Program-made: the position numbers and the translations under genes
Part shown: positions 38,340 through 51,339 of the stretch, in pieces
Numbering within the stretch: the first letter of the stretch is position 1
Layout: each line of letters begins with the position of its first letter
The notes under the pieces: generated by a model
What the model saw: only the letters and a program-made list of their open reading frames with translations
Databases searched by the model: none
What the model was told of the DNA's origin: nothing
NCBI RefSeq assembly: GCF_047496725.1
Contig: NC_132972.1
Coordinates: 8,451,501-8,515,500 of the forward strand
Source: Anoplolepis gracilipes
Lineage: Eukaryota; Arthropoda; Insecta; Hymenoptera; Formicidae
Length of the DNA: 64,000 bases
Reading direction: 5' to 3'

Positions 38340-39600
38340 TTGCAAAGTGTTAATTATTTTATAAGAATAATATTGTAAACAAAATCATATTATGTAAACA
38401 AAAAATTGAGATTAATCAATTTTATGAGAAAAAGAAAGAGAGATGTTTGAAATTATTTATACAGAAGAACGTAAATAAACACTCAAAAAAATATTTTGCT
38501 AATGTAGATAGATTTCTAGATGTCTCAATTTATCGCTACTTTTTGTACCTGTTAGAATATTGTTTGTCACGTATAGAATTTATAGCAGCAATATTCTAGC
38601 AATATCTCTATAAAATTTAGATCCCATTGCCAAATATTAATGACAAATATAAAATTATTCTTCACAATAGGTCTTAAAGATAGGCACCACGGAAAAGTTT
38701 TTCGTCTAAATTACACTAATAGTACAGATATAAATTCTGTCTCTGTCATTTAAATTAATTAAGTGCAAAAAAAAAATATATGTAGTATCATAGTATTTGC
38801 TAATAATTTATCTGTTTTAGTTAATTTTTTCACCTAGAAAATTTTTGTTCAAGTTGCAAGATCATTTTTTCGAGTGAAACGTGAATATATTTAGCTTGTA
38901 AAAGGACGTCAATTTTTATGTAGACAAATTCTTTCGAGGAATATTGAATTTGAATATCAAGAATTCATTTTTTCAATTTTTTTTTATCATGTAAAAAAAG
39001 TTCAAGAAAGTATAGATGTAAAAGATTAGTCACTTAACAACGGTAAAATCATACGATTCAACATTTAACATGATGATACAGATAATTCTATTTTTTCACT
39101 GTAGAGACTTGTCTTAAATTTTCTCTTTTAATTTCATTTTTCTTTTAAAATACACATGTCATACTACAGAATAATTAGTAATTAAATGTTATTATCTTAT
39201 CTTTTCTACCATAATATAAGTGAGAACTATACTAATATATATTATGAAAAAAAGAAAGAGAAAGAAACCTGATATTACAAACTGTACGATGTGTACTCTC
39301 CTATAATGTACTCTTGTCATGTCTTTTTTCAAGAAAATATATTACAAATCTTTTCTTATCAGTTTACTCTACTCTCGAGAAGCGAATCTAGTGGTTATTT
39401 GATTTTTTTATCTTTACACGTTGACTGTAGGAGAAAATGATACAGTTTTGATGTAGCAGAGAAAGAGAGAGGAAGAGAGAGAACCAGTTCGAAGAAAAGA
39501 TGTTTATAAAGTTACCCCAGGTGCAGGTTTTAAGCTTGCTAAATATATTTAAAATTTTTTTCTCTCTTGGGAACAGCACGAATAATGTATAATAAAGAAT
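38340..39600. other. AT-rich stretch, 3' flank of DYNC2LI1
   Basis: No gene is recognised. Confidence 0.5.
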
Positions 39601-39610
39601 TAATTACATC

Positions 39611-39616
39611 TTTATT
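39611..39616 (-). terminator. probable poly(A) signal of DYNC2LI1
   Basis: AATAAA on the minus strand, about 220 nt after the stop codon. Confidence 0.4.
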
Positions 39617-39834
39617 GCTTTATAATTTTAGGAAAAAAGAATCTTGTTGTACATATTATACAGTTAAATAATTGCAAATAAAACAGTTTTTTAAATTAAT
39701 TTTACATATATTACAGATATTACACTAGACAGATATATGTTGTAAATTATCTCATTGTCAGTCAAATTATTCTAACCGTTTGCGCTGATTGTTTTAAAAA
39801 TGCAACGGATGCATAGCAAAAATAACTGTACTCT

Positions 39835-41875
39835 TCAAATCGGATCAGGCACAGGAATTTTCGGCATACGACCTTCCATCATATCACTTAGTAATACACT
39901 GATCTCCTGAGAAGAAATGATCTATTTAGTTTACAAATATAATACTTAAATATAATTCTAATTTCTAAATTATCTTTTAAATCTATGCTATCTGTCTCTT
40001 AAAGATAACATTAATTATTAAACAAATATAATTGATAAGAAGTATATATACCTCTTCTCGCTGCATTCTCAACCTATCGATAATGGGCTCGTTAAAGTTA
40101 GGATCATTACTAGGGTCCTCCAAACTCTCATTGCTTCTAGATACTTGCGGAATGCGGGAGATGTAAATCTGTTTAATGGTGTCTAAAATTGCCGATGGTC
40201 TCGTTTGAGGAAACTGCAAATCGATCCGTCCAAAAGAATCCGCGCCCGCCGGCATCATTAACGGCTTCTCATAATTCGTGCACTTTTCCTCCCTTGCGAT
40301 TTATTCAAGGAATATTAATAATATATTTTACGAATTAACGAACAATAAACGTTAAAATTATTTTAGACAGTGCATACCATTTACAAGTATATGTATCAAA
40401 GACTTACGTAAAGGAAGAACCAAATCCGTAGTGAGATAATAGATCTTTAAGTCGTCGCACGAGAAACTTATCTTTAGAAGAATAATAATAAAGACTTGCA
40501 CCGAGATTGTGAGCTATCGCTCTCAGTATCTTGCCAATAAATTCTTTTTTATCCGAATCGAATTCCTATTGCAATGATTAACAGAATGAAACGCATAGAT
40601 TTGAAACAAATTTGTTTAAGTATCAAAAATACGCTTTGAGATGTACGAGTATGTATGTCATTTTATTGAAGAGATTAAAAATTTATTGAAAAGTTAGCTT
40701 TGTAATAATTTATGTATATACACTTTCCTTGAAATTAATCAAACCAGGCACAAAATAAATGTTCAATATTAATTAATTGTAGTATTTTGAAATTGAAATT
40801 ATAATAGCACTTCCTTGACTTTGTCTATTATTAATTGTGATAAAAAGAAAATATGTGATTTTTGAAATATATTTTTATATTAAAACTAGCAAATCTTGAA
40901 TATCTAGAATAAAAAGAAAATAAATATATGCAAATATATATAAAATACCTTGAATTCATCATATCGTCCACCTAAGATGCACATCTGCATCGGGAATGGA
41001 TCAACTCCGCGTTCCATATCTTTTTTTATATTTGCTATTCTTTTTTCCCGTAATTTTTGAATTGTCTCGGGATCATAACTCATTTTCAAACCACTTCGTA
41101 GTACGGAAAGGGTTTCCTCGAAGGAAGTCCATAATTCCTCTGGTCGCGATAAATCCAGCATCATCAATATCACAGTATGATGAGCAGAATGTGTTAATGT
41201 AGATCCGGTCATTGCGACGGATACCAAAGAAGAAGCCAAGTGACCCACTTCCCACACGTGCACTATATTTTTCACCTGCATACACGCGCATACGCACACA
41301 CAGTATAGCATTCTATTTATAAATTTAATAATTCAATAATGGAGTAGCAAGAGTTTTAATAAAATTAATAGAAATTTTATTATTTATATTTTAATTATAA
41401 ATATATTAATATTAATTATTAATATTGTCACATAAATAAATTTATTTTCTGAAGTTTGTAATCAGAGAAACGAGAGAAAGATATATATGATACGACTTTT
41501 TAATGTAAAAAAAAAAAAAGAGGAACGGAAGATATTGTTTATAAATATATTTTTACAGATAAATAAATATGTAATTGACACGTGTATCACTTACTAAACT
41601 TTTCACAGTTTTGCGACCAAACGAATAATCCATCGCTATAGTTGCTTTTGGCCTTTCATCTTTTTCGAGAAATCGATATACCATTGTTGTTTTACCCTAG
41701 AAACGTAACTGAAAATGCAAAGTACGTCGCGACTAATACAATACACTTTCCTAATTTTATCACTTACAATTCCTTTACTGCCAAGGATAATAATGGATCG
41801 TTCGTGAGTTTCATTAGGATCAGTCTTTCGTCTATTTTCTTCCTCTATAGCGAGCCGTAATGCAGTTTCTCGCAT
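39835..41875 (-). CDS. DYNC2LI1: cytoplasmic dynein 2 light intermediate chain 1
   Basis: This subunit of the dynein-2 motor helps carry intraflagellar transport trains back from the tip of cilia. In insects ciliated cells are mainly sensory neurons and, in part, sperm. Six exons run, in coding order, 41875-41768, 41696-41595, 41275-40949, 40565-40408, 40292-40052 and 39906-39835. All are GT-AG and total 335 aa, against about 350 in vertebrates. The P-loop GSKGIGKT (residues 32-39) is split by intron 1 and is intact. Further family landmarks are LDYSFGR-type sequence after the P-loop (here MDYSFGR), HVWEVG, LDLSRPEELW, DPFPMQMCILGGRYDEF, and near the C-terminus PAGADSFGRID and DRLRMQREE. The start is the only in-frame ATG near the P-loop, at the usual distance. 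Exon 5 uses the acceptor CGCAAG (40293-40294), because the nearer AAAAG puts the frame out. Confidence 0.95.
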
Positions 41876-43114
41876 AGATTCTTCACTATAACATCAACTT
41901 TACTAAGTAATTCTGTTACATCAAAAATATATAACAAGTATAATAGATAATAGGTAATAGGAGTATCATAAATTATTTATTTATTAAGTTGCATATATCT
42001 TTACTAAAGACTCTTGGTTTTTTTTTCCGAATCTCTTATTTGTAAATTATTATTGTAAAAAATTAATGATCTGTGTGTTAATCAAAAAACATTTTTATAA
42101 AAATATTCTCACACTAATGGCTTGATATAATCATTTAATTTAATAGTACATTATAATAATACATGTTTCTTTAATATATATAATACAAAGGACTAACGAA
42201 TTAAATATATACAGAATAAATTAATCACCGATTTTCTGCAGACATTGTTTTTAAAACAGTGAAGAATGATATAAATTGTAGTTGTATTCGCACAATTCCA
42301 TGTTTCTCTAGGTTATGAATATGTTTTACTTTTCGTTACTATAGAAACAGGTGAGCGATCATTCGTACCATTCTTGCATGATGTAAATTTGTATTTATAT
42401 TATTATAGATGAATGATCTCTCTCGGTATGCAATATATAGTGTGCAATAGAGCACAGTCTTCGATGTAGCTGTTTAGAAATGATAAATAATTAATTTCTA
42501 TATTATTTGACATTTCTTAATGTAATGTCCAGTCTTGGTTTACAAAGTTTAATAGGCATTAGGTTTCATTATATTTAAATAAATAATGTGTTACATTATT
42601 CTATCTTTCAATTTTCGCAGTGTCATTAATCCTTTATGTGTTGATGTGTTGTGATGTTTTATGTTCATAATACATTATGCAAGAGAGTACAAGGTATAAT
42701 TTATATCTACGTTTAATCGCTTTTCTACGTAACGCTTCATTCGTATGCGCGATGATCTAACGCGAGGTCATCAGTCTTGGTAAAGAAATATCCATGAGGA
42801 GATATCTTTTATGGTAATCAACTCTGACTACTTTAATTTTGATTTTCCTATGATAAAAAATGTTTTCAGAGTTTTATAATATCCATCTACGCTGGATCAT
42901 AACGCATAGTCTTCTAAATTTGTGAATCTGTTTACGAATTAAATTGATTACTTCTTGCATACGTTATGTACAACTTTTAGACTAGATGAAGTCAGGAATG
43001 TAATGCACGTTACAATTTGCAACTCGACATCTTTTTTTTTAAACCAAAATATATATGCAAAAGTTTTTTTAGAATCTTTTACGAAAATTTTTCATGATTA
43101 CAAACACATCATCC

Positions 43115-43204
<90 letters not shown>

Positions 43205-44385
43205 TATTATAAATTATTTATTATGTAAGAATTGTGATATTACAAATTCTGAAAAATATTAGCATAATTTATTAAGTAATATAAGCGGCTTTTTTTTAAA
43301 CTTAAAATGATGACGCATCTTTTTTATAATTTTTTTAGGCGCGCATCATACATTTTTTAATTTTATTCTTACAACGTATTGGTTATAATCGATGCACAAT
43401 CGATTTACATAATAAACATGTTACGATTAAAGCAGTCATATTCTTTGTTTAAATTTTTTTTAAAATTAAATTTAATTAAATTCTTTTTAAATGTTATTTT
43501 CATTTCTATATACATTGTATGTGCTATATAATTTGTTCCAATCTAATTGATGTTGAAATTTGCATTATGAAAAAATCTTTTTAAAAATGTCTAATTTTGG
43601 AAATATATGTAAGCTGCGCGCATACTAAATACAATATCATACAAAAAACTTACAAATTATTTAGTTTTGCTGACATCATAATACATTGAATACAATACAT
43701 TCAAATGTTTGTAAAGGATAATATTAAAAGAAAATAAATACTGTTTTTCTCTGCAATCTTTTCATCTAGGACCACATATATATTTATTCCAGAAAATAAA
43801 ATTTCTATGAATATATCTTCCATAGTTTATATATGTATATATATATTTATATATGTATTTTATAGTAATTTCTTGAACACTATGGTCGGTAAAAATATTT
43901 AAGAGAGACGTATGACACGATTATCCAATGTAATCACAAAATTATAATATTAAATATGAAATTGATGATGTAAGTTATTAAAAATATTATTAAAAAAAAA
44001 TATTTTGTCGGAATTAATAGGAAATAAGTTATGATTATATCATTTATGTGAAAAAAGAATTTTCAATTTTTAATTTTATAGAAATATCATGTTTGTTGTT
44101 CTCTTTACATCAAATTAATGGAACTGTATCGCGTTTTGTCGGCGCATATGTATCATGATATTTAGCATTAATTATTTAAAGTACTCACGATATTACAAAT
44201 CATAAATCCAATGCCAGTAACAGTTCTTTTATAAAATCTATCGGGCAATCGGTGAACGTCGTATGTTTCATGTTTCAGATATAACGAATGATACAAGGAA
44301 GACGAATGTGTGTCACAGAGATTAGTCACCTTTTCCTGTAATATTTCATTGCTTCTATAATGCAGTATATCACGCGCTCTGCATG
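41876..44385. other. intergenic, VPS54 to DYNC2LI1
   Basis: About 2.5 kb of AT-rich DNA with no gene recognised. A long TA/CATA microsatellite lies at 43119-43202. The DYNC2LI1 promoter should lie just above 41875 but shows no clear TATA box. Confidence 0.55.
43119..43202. repeat. (TA)n with (CATA)n centre
   Basis: About 84 bp of TA units interrupted by four CATA units. Confidence 0.95.
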
Positions 44386-47300
44386 TTATCTAGTCCATAT
44401 GTCATTCATCCAATCGTCGTTTAACTCTTCGCTCGGTAGAACTTTTAATTTTCTCAAGGCTTCGAGATAAAATGTGAGCTCCGACGTGACCACGCCGTGT
44501 TGCGGGCCACCATTGTTCACTATGTTCATCTTAACCAATTGCTCCCTAAGTTTCTCCTTGAATGATGAATTTACCGTACGGTAAAGAGATTGTACTTCGA
44601 CAGTAGGCAAAATCCCAGAGACGGCTTCGTGAAGTTTCATTAGATAACTATGTGAGCAAAAGAGATATGTATATATTAGAAGAAGGATGTATTATAAAAA
44701 TCACACATAATTGAATATACATTGAGACATTTACCTAGAAATATTTCTGAAAGATTTAGATGGCACTGGAGGTCTTGCTGTCCATTTGGATATTTGCCCG
44801 CCCAATAAATTGTCTACGATAGTAAGAATTTTTCCTTCAATCTCACGTACATGCGCGCGAATGTCCCTTTCAACGCTATCTAATAAAGCCACCCCTCCAC
44901 TTATACCGGATGTACCAATAAATCCTCGACTAGGATTTTGTTCTGTGAGTGCTGTGTATTAAAATTTATATTGAGGATATTTTACTTAATTGTGACAAAT
45001 TGTTGATTTGATATAAAAATATTTGATATATTTTATGTCATTAAGAATTACCTTGGAAATGCGTTTTGACAAACGGCATAAACCACAAAATTAGCTTAAG
45101 ACTTCGCGCCGCCAATACGAGTATCGTACTTGTAATGGTTTTTAAGCCTGCAACTTGCATTGCGCCTGCACCCAGAACTAGTTGACAGCATCGAGAATTA
45201 TAATGTCTTAATAATTCGGCTAATTGCCTTCCTATGGTTCCAGATAAGGCGACCAATTCACTGCCGGTTCTAAAAAGAGATCGTATACGTTACACTATGT
45301 AAAGTTTACGAACAGATACTGTCTTTACCTGCAGTACTCGTGTATCATCTGTATAAGCATCAGAGCAGCACCAACAACGGCGAATTTCTCATCGCCAACC
45401 ATGATAAAATTTTCTACACTCTCGTTTTTCGTGTCATCCTCGTGTGTAAATATTTTAAGCGGAAAGCACTTGTTCTCATATACATATGTCACTAGCGATT
45501 GAAATTCTAACGGTACGTCAGCTTGTTTCCACCTTTCGGATTCCAATAGCAGTGTTAATTTAGTTTTGCGTTCATTATGAAAGCGTTGTACAAATTTACT
45601 CGCTTGTGCCTGTAAAAAGAGATCACGGATGATACGCCGATGAAAGAATTATTTTACCTGACTGCACTAAAAAATCAATTTTGTACAAATAATATGTATG
45701 ACATGTACGTATAAAATAATAATTTACCTTAAATGCCGATCGTAACGCAGTACACTGTTTGCCGCAAAGTTTCTCACAAGCGTGCGTGAATTCTTCCACC
45801 ATATTAGCCAGTTGACAAACCTGAGTGGTCGTTGCTTTCTCGCTCAACCAAGATCCCTTATCGTTCCACGTTTGACTTTCCTTATTTTCCTCTAATTTAT
45901 TCTGCGAGATATCAGCGATAATCTTGTCATTGTGAAGTTTATCCTTCTCATTTGTTCCCGCCGAAAGTAGATTGCCCATTCGCTCGTGACAATAATCACA
46001 TATAGAGGTAATCATATCAGTGAGCTTGTTAATTACTCGCCCGTGCTCTTCTTGAGTCAGTAATCTATCAAGTACTGATTCGTCAAATGAGCCATCGCAT
46101 AAACGTCCGGCTGACAAGTCCGCTGTGTCTCTCATCACATCATGAACTGCCTAATAAGAATATTCAATCATTATACGTATATGTATATATGTAAAATACA
46201 CTCTTTAACTCAAAAGAATAATAGTCACCATATCTCGAGATCACATATTTAAAGTTATTTAGTTTACGTAATTAAATTTCTTCCATAACATAAATAAAAC
46301 AAAATCTCATATTTGAAATTAATATTTATATAAAATAGATTTAGATAATATAGTGCCTTTAATAATGTAAAAGACTGAAGTAATATACATATATTACGGT
46401 CTTTCCGTATCGTATGTACCTTAACTCGTAATAAAAGAAATGTGAAAGATTGTATAGTATTGTGGAGCAACGTTAATCTTTCCGTCAAAGAGAGACCCCC
46501 GACTTCGAGAGCTGCCGCTTGCTGATCGCTACAACAGTCGCTTGCTGCCAGGGCCTCTATCACCCGTTGCTTCGTCAAGGCTCTTACAGTGGTCACAGCT
46601 TCCTCTTTGTACGTATCCACAAATTGAAAATGTTTCTGACGTAGTAGACCAGAAATGATGGAAACCAGTTTATCCTGTTCGTTGAGGACGTACAAATGAT
46701 CTCACTGGGAAGAGATGTATGAAGGTTTGTTTGCTACGAACTAGGGATAGAATGCGATGCGAAAAAAATTGTGCAAGTACTTACACCGTCCAGAACGGTA
46801 TTCTCGCCGCCCAATGGCCTATTGAGATCCGCTGTCGCGTACCTTTGAAACTCAGTAGACAGCATCTTGTCCACGAGTTTCTCCATTTCAGTTAATTGAG
46901 AACTTAAATGTCTAAATCAAATAAACATATAACGATACATAACATTGTGATAATTCATTAGTTATGGTATTCCTTAACGAAGATTGCACCGTCGTATAAT
47001 AGATGGTGAAAAATAATCTCTTCGAAGTTTACCTAAAGCTATGTATTCCGTTCAACTCTTGCAAGAGAATCTCTTGCGTCGTAGAAATAAGGTCTAATGC
47101 CGCAACGTAATCCGGCGTAGATAACAGCAATTGTATCATGGGTTGGCTTTGATGCACGGTTGCCATAAGTTTTAATTTCTCTTGCACCAATAATCTGTTA
47201 GATCTAGCTCGTTCTAGGCTAAATGAAAAGAACAAATATTGCGAAAAATATTTACATTCAAAAAATACTTACAATTAAATATTATTATTGCATTCACATA

Positions 47301-49515
47301 ATATCCTGAACAAGTTGTTAGAATATTACGTTCGTGATTGATTATCGCATTTCATTTGTTAGTAAATAAAAGATTTATCTAAAATAAGCTTTTTACATTG
47401 TTCAATAATAAGAATAATAAATAAGTTACAAAATGCATTCTCAATTTGTGGCGCAAATGCAATAATAATATATTTATGAGCTAAATATATGTTGCTATTT
47501 TATATTTCCATTTCATTTAATTTTCATGTTTCATATTTCTTTAAAATATATTCTTATTTAATGCATCTTTGGAATAAATAGTTTGTATACTGTGCATATA
47601 CTCACCGTAAAATTTCAAGAGAATTTTTGACTAGATGCTTATCAACTTGATGTATATTTTTCCTCAGGGCTTTCAAAACCGTAATAGTTTGAGTGAGTTG
47701 TTCCATAAGCGCGTCATGAGATGTCATTGCATGGAAAAAGGCTTGAGATTTCGACGCGACTTGCTCCGCTATTCGTACTTCCACAATGTCTAGATAGTGA
47801 CTAAGCTGTTACAGAATATTTTATGTAATACAACGGCGGATTATTGAAACCTTGGAAATTAATTTTCATGCGTGCATATATTTATAATTCCTTCTATAAT
47901 CTGATCAAATATTTCAAATGTCAGATGTAATGTTAATAACAAAGACTACTCTTCTTTCGTTTATAAAACTATACCTTTTCTTGCATTTGCTTTACGTGCA
48001 AAACAATATTGCATTCTTCGGTTAAAAGACCGTCTTTCGCAAATGGAAACACAGCATCAAAATTGTCCCTTTGTGAAAGATCTAAATTCGGTATTAGGAA
48101 AATCTTTGGAATACTAGCTAAATCAAATTGCAGCCGATCTGAAATAAGAGAAAATGTTGTTATATAAATAGATAAATATATAATACAAAGTTAAATTTGA
48201 TATTGAAGCTTAAAGGATTTTGACGAATTAAACTTATATGTAATTGCATAAGACACAACTGATTTTTTTCTAATTAAATTTAAACAGATTTTATTTTTTA
48301 ACAGAAAAAGAGAAAATCATTCTTTGTAGAAAAAGAATAGAATATATATTATTTGATTATTAAAATATTTATTCTAAAAAAATATCCATAGGATTTTAAC
48401 TCAATTTTTTGCATAAAAAGATAAATTTACTCTTACATTGATTTCAAAATATATCCCTGTTAATAATATTTTTCTTGAGTACAGCTTCTATGTACAATAC
48501 ATAAAATATTATAAAGCCTCTCACCCAATGATTTCACCTTCCTAAGGTTCGGAAAATTTTGGAGTAATTCATTCGGAGTAGCTGGCCTATTTGCGTTTGA
48601 GTTCATACGCGAATGTTTTCGATATCTCTGAAAGAATAAATATAAAATATAGATTTTAAATTGTTTACACACGGAATAAAATCGTATTGGAATTATTAAA
48701 AGTAATATTCATTAAAGAAATTTTACACTTACAAGTAGTGTAAATATTAATTACCCTTGCAATTTTTTTTAAATATGTCTCGAAATGTTGCATTGTGATC
48801 TCAGGAAGGTAAGGGCTCTTTGGAATGTCCACTTTTTCCACAAATCCATCTCCCCAGGTACGAGTTAAAAAATTACTCTGCTTTCCCTTGAACGGATCGT
48901 TTAGAACTGCAGGTAGATTTTGCACAGCCGAATACACGGTCCAGGACGAACCGCTCTCGGATAACTGACCGTTGCTTTTTCGTTGCTGTTGCATAATTGC
49001 GTGCTTAGTGGCATGTGCTATATAATCCTTATCAGAGACACCTTCCACAGGAAGACTAGTGCACACCCCATTATAGCCATAGAGACACACAAAGGATCCA
49101 CCTTCTCTGGAACAATGTTGATCTCTCAAGTGCCTAGAACAATTTGCAAAATCATCGTCATAAACTAATGCATTGTCATACTAATGAATATAATTAAAAA
49201 TAATAGGCACAGTTTTCAAGTATTATTAAAGTGACGTGCGAGTATGCATTACATCATCATCATAATTATCGGTTATTATATCGAAAGCCTGTACAATTTT
49301 GAAACGTAACTTTCAATTGTCGATAATAAATTATATATGAAAGAAAATCACGAAATATAACGTCATTTTAATAAAACGGAGCGTTGTGAGTGACAGACGT
49401 TAGACAGATGGACCCACCTAACGAAGTCTTGAATTTGCTTGAAGGTCTGGTTGGTGCAATGTTCGCACACGAAAACCATGGGTACAGAGTCGGATCCTTT
49501 CGCGATTTTTGCCAT
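44386..49515 (-). CDS. VPS54: vacuolar protein sorting-associated protein 54, GARP complex subunit
   Basis: VPS54 is a subunit of GARP, which tethers endosome-derived vesicles at the trans-Golgi network. Thirteen exons run, in coding order, 49515-49418, 49133-48755, 48627-48525, 48138-47975, 47805-47606, 47218-47033, 46911-46787, 46700-46420, 46150-45728, 45609-45329, 45269-45052, 44951-44735 and 44647-44386. Phases close exactly and give 978 aa, the family's usual length. Landmarks are WTVYSAVQNLPAVLNDP and TRTWGDGFVEK (from about residue 110), the Vps54 N-terminal core with KLSHYLDIVEVRIAEQ, FFHAMTSH, KLMATVHQ and GIHSFRHL (about 248-400), and the C-terminal domain with ERWKQADVPLEFQ and SRCCQLVLGAGAMQVAGLKT (about 680-820). 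NNGGPQHGVVTSELTFYLEAL ends it. The first exon adds a C2H2 zinc finger (Cys17, Cys20, His34, His39), and a second Cys-Cys-His-His set follows (Cys49, Cys57, His73, His77). Confidence 0.96.
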
Positions 49516-51339
49516 TGCCTGGGTGTCACCTCAGCTCACCATCCTGATATCGAGAGGCGCGTTTCGGAGCACTGTTTCGGCCGGAGGGATTCTCAGTTCT
49601 CACACGCACGACTGCTTTTAACGTGTACACGTCCCCACTTACGAATACACACGTTTTACGATACGTACACGTTGGCCAACTCAAAAACGAGACAGCCGGC
49701 TCAGCGAAGGTCACTAACGATATTCCCTTCACATGTGATCTCCTAAGCTCCCTTTCGATCAAGTTCTTATCCTTCATAAATAAAGCGATCATGAATCATG
49801 TCAATGAGTACGCGTCATTGTTTTCAATGCGCCGCGCATTTCTGATGACTCATTAATTCGTATTTCTCGGAGCACGAGATACTCTTTCGAGGACATTATG
49901 ACCACGCGTCTTCAGCGTCACGCGCAAGACTGAATCGAACCAACATGGACCATGGAACGTCATGTCATTATAGCCCTCTTCAGATGGCGTGTTGGTGAAT
50001 GAAAGAACTTGCTGTCATTTTCCCTCCTGTGTTATTCCAATTTTCCTTGCCTACAGGTCGTCCCAAAAGACATTGACCGCTTTAGAATATATCGAGTCTA
50101 TTCTGCAGATAACACAATTGTATTTGCAATCACTGACAGTAAGTAAGCTTGATTCGTATATAATCTCTAATTCGACGCGATTTAATATTGTGTATATTAC
50201 AAATTATAGTATACAATGCTTGATTCAACAATAGTACATACATAAATATTTAATATTTAATATCATTTACTTTTAATTTAATATTTATTTATATCAATAG
50301 CTGAAGCAATATTGAATTTGATTATTCATTTTTAAAAAACTATAAAACTAACATTTTCTAGGATAAAATAACTAACAGCCTTAATTTTTTTTTAAATATT
50401 TAGAAAATCGTTTATTTAAAAACAAGTAATTTTTTAGTCTTTATTTTATTTTAACTAAAATAAGTTGTATAACATTTAAGTTATATACTATTATTTTTTA
50501 AGTATGAATTTTGATGGTAAAATTTTGTTTTTTTATTAACATTTGACATTTCAAAAATTATTTAGAAATATCCAAATCTCTAAAAAATTATATTCCAGTG
50601 CATAGATCATCCAGAGTGATAAATCATAATTCAATGTTATAAATAAAAAACAATATTTTTGTATAAATTACTGCAATTTTATTTTTTGTTACACACGTAG
50701 AAAGAGAATTGCTGGCATATGTACAGTGTCGGAAATTATTTTATGAACAATTTTTTAAATAGGTGATTTGTCATGTTTTCTATCGCAGAATTATTTTATA
50801 TGTCATCAGATTTAATATTGCTACATTTCTCTATGTTTCTGCATTTCTCGTTTTTTTTTTGCTTCTTTTCAATGTTTTCGGTCTTTTCGATATTTGATGT
50901 ATTATAGCTGTTTCAATCTGTATTAGCATTATTATGTATAACAATGAAAAATTAATATTTGTGATAAAAATAATAACTGTCTTCGAAATTGCTTCAATTA
51001 TTCAAGATGATTATATAATATGTATAAAATTGCATCGTAAAAAGATTCGATAGAAAATATCCGCAGTATCAAAAAAATTTTTACTTAACAAAGATGAGTA
51101 AATGGCAGTCTGAAAATATTCTTCTCGCGTAATAGAGATAAGAATAATATAACTGACAAGTATATATAAACAGCTGTCTCTGTGCTATTATCATTGACAA
51201 TTTAATCAGATGATTTTCTAATTTATCCTTGTGATCATCATTCTGTGTGTCGCGATAATTCAAAATTTGCATTGCAAATGAATTATATGAGACAGATGTT
51301 ACGTGGCTTCTTCAATTTAAATGCTAATAATTATTGGTT
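49516..51339. other. intergenic, KLHL10 to VPS54
   Basis: The first 500 bp, directly upstream of the VPS54 start, are GC-richer and probably hold its promoter and leader; overlapping short frames there on both strands are accidental. The remainder is AT-rich with no feature recognised and would include the KLHL10 3' UTR. Confidence 0.5.

Noticed and set aside
42955..43203. 82-codon open frame on the plus strand
   Set aside because: Nearly half of it is the translated TA/CATA microsatellite.
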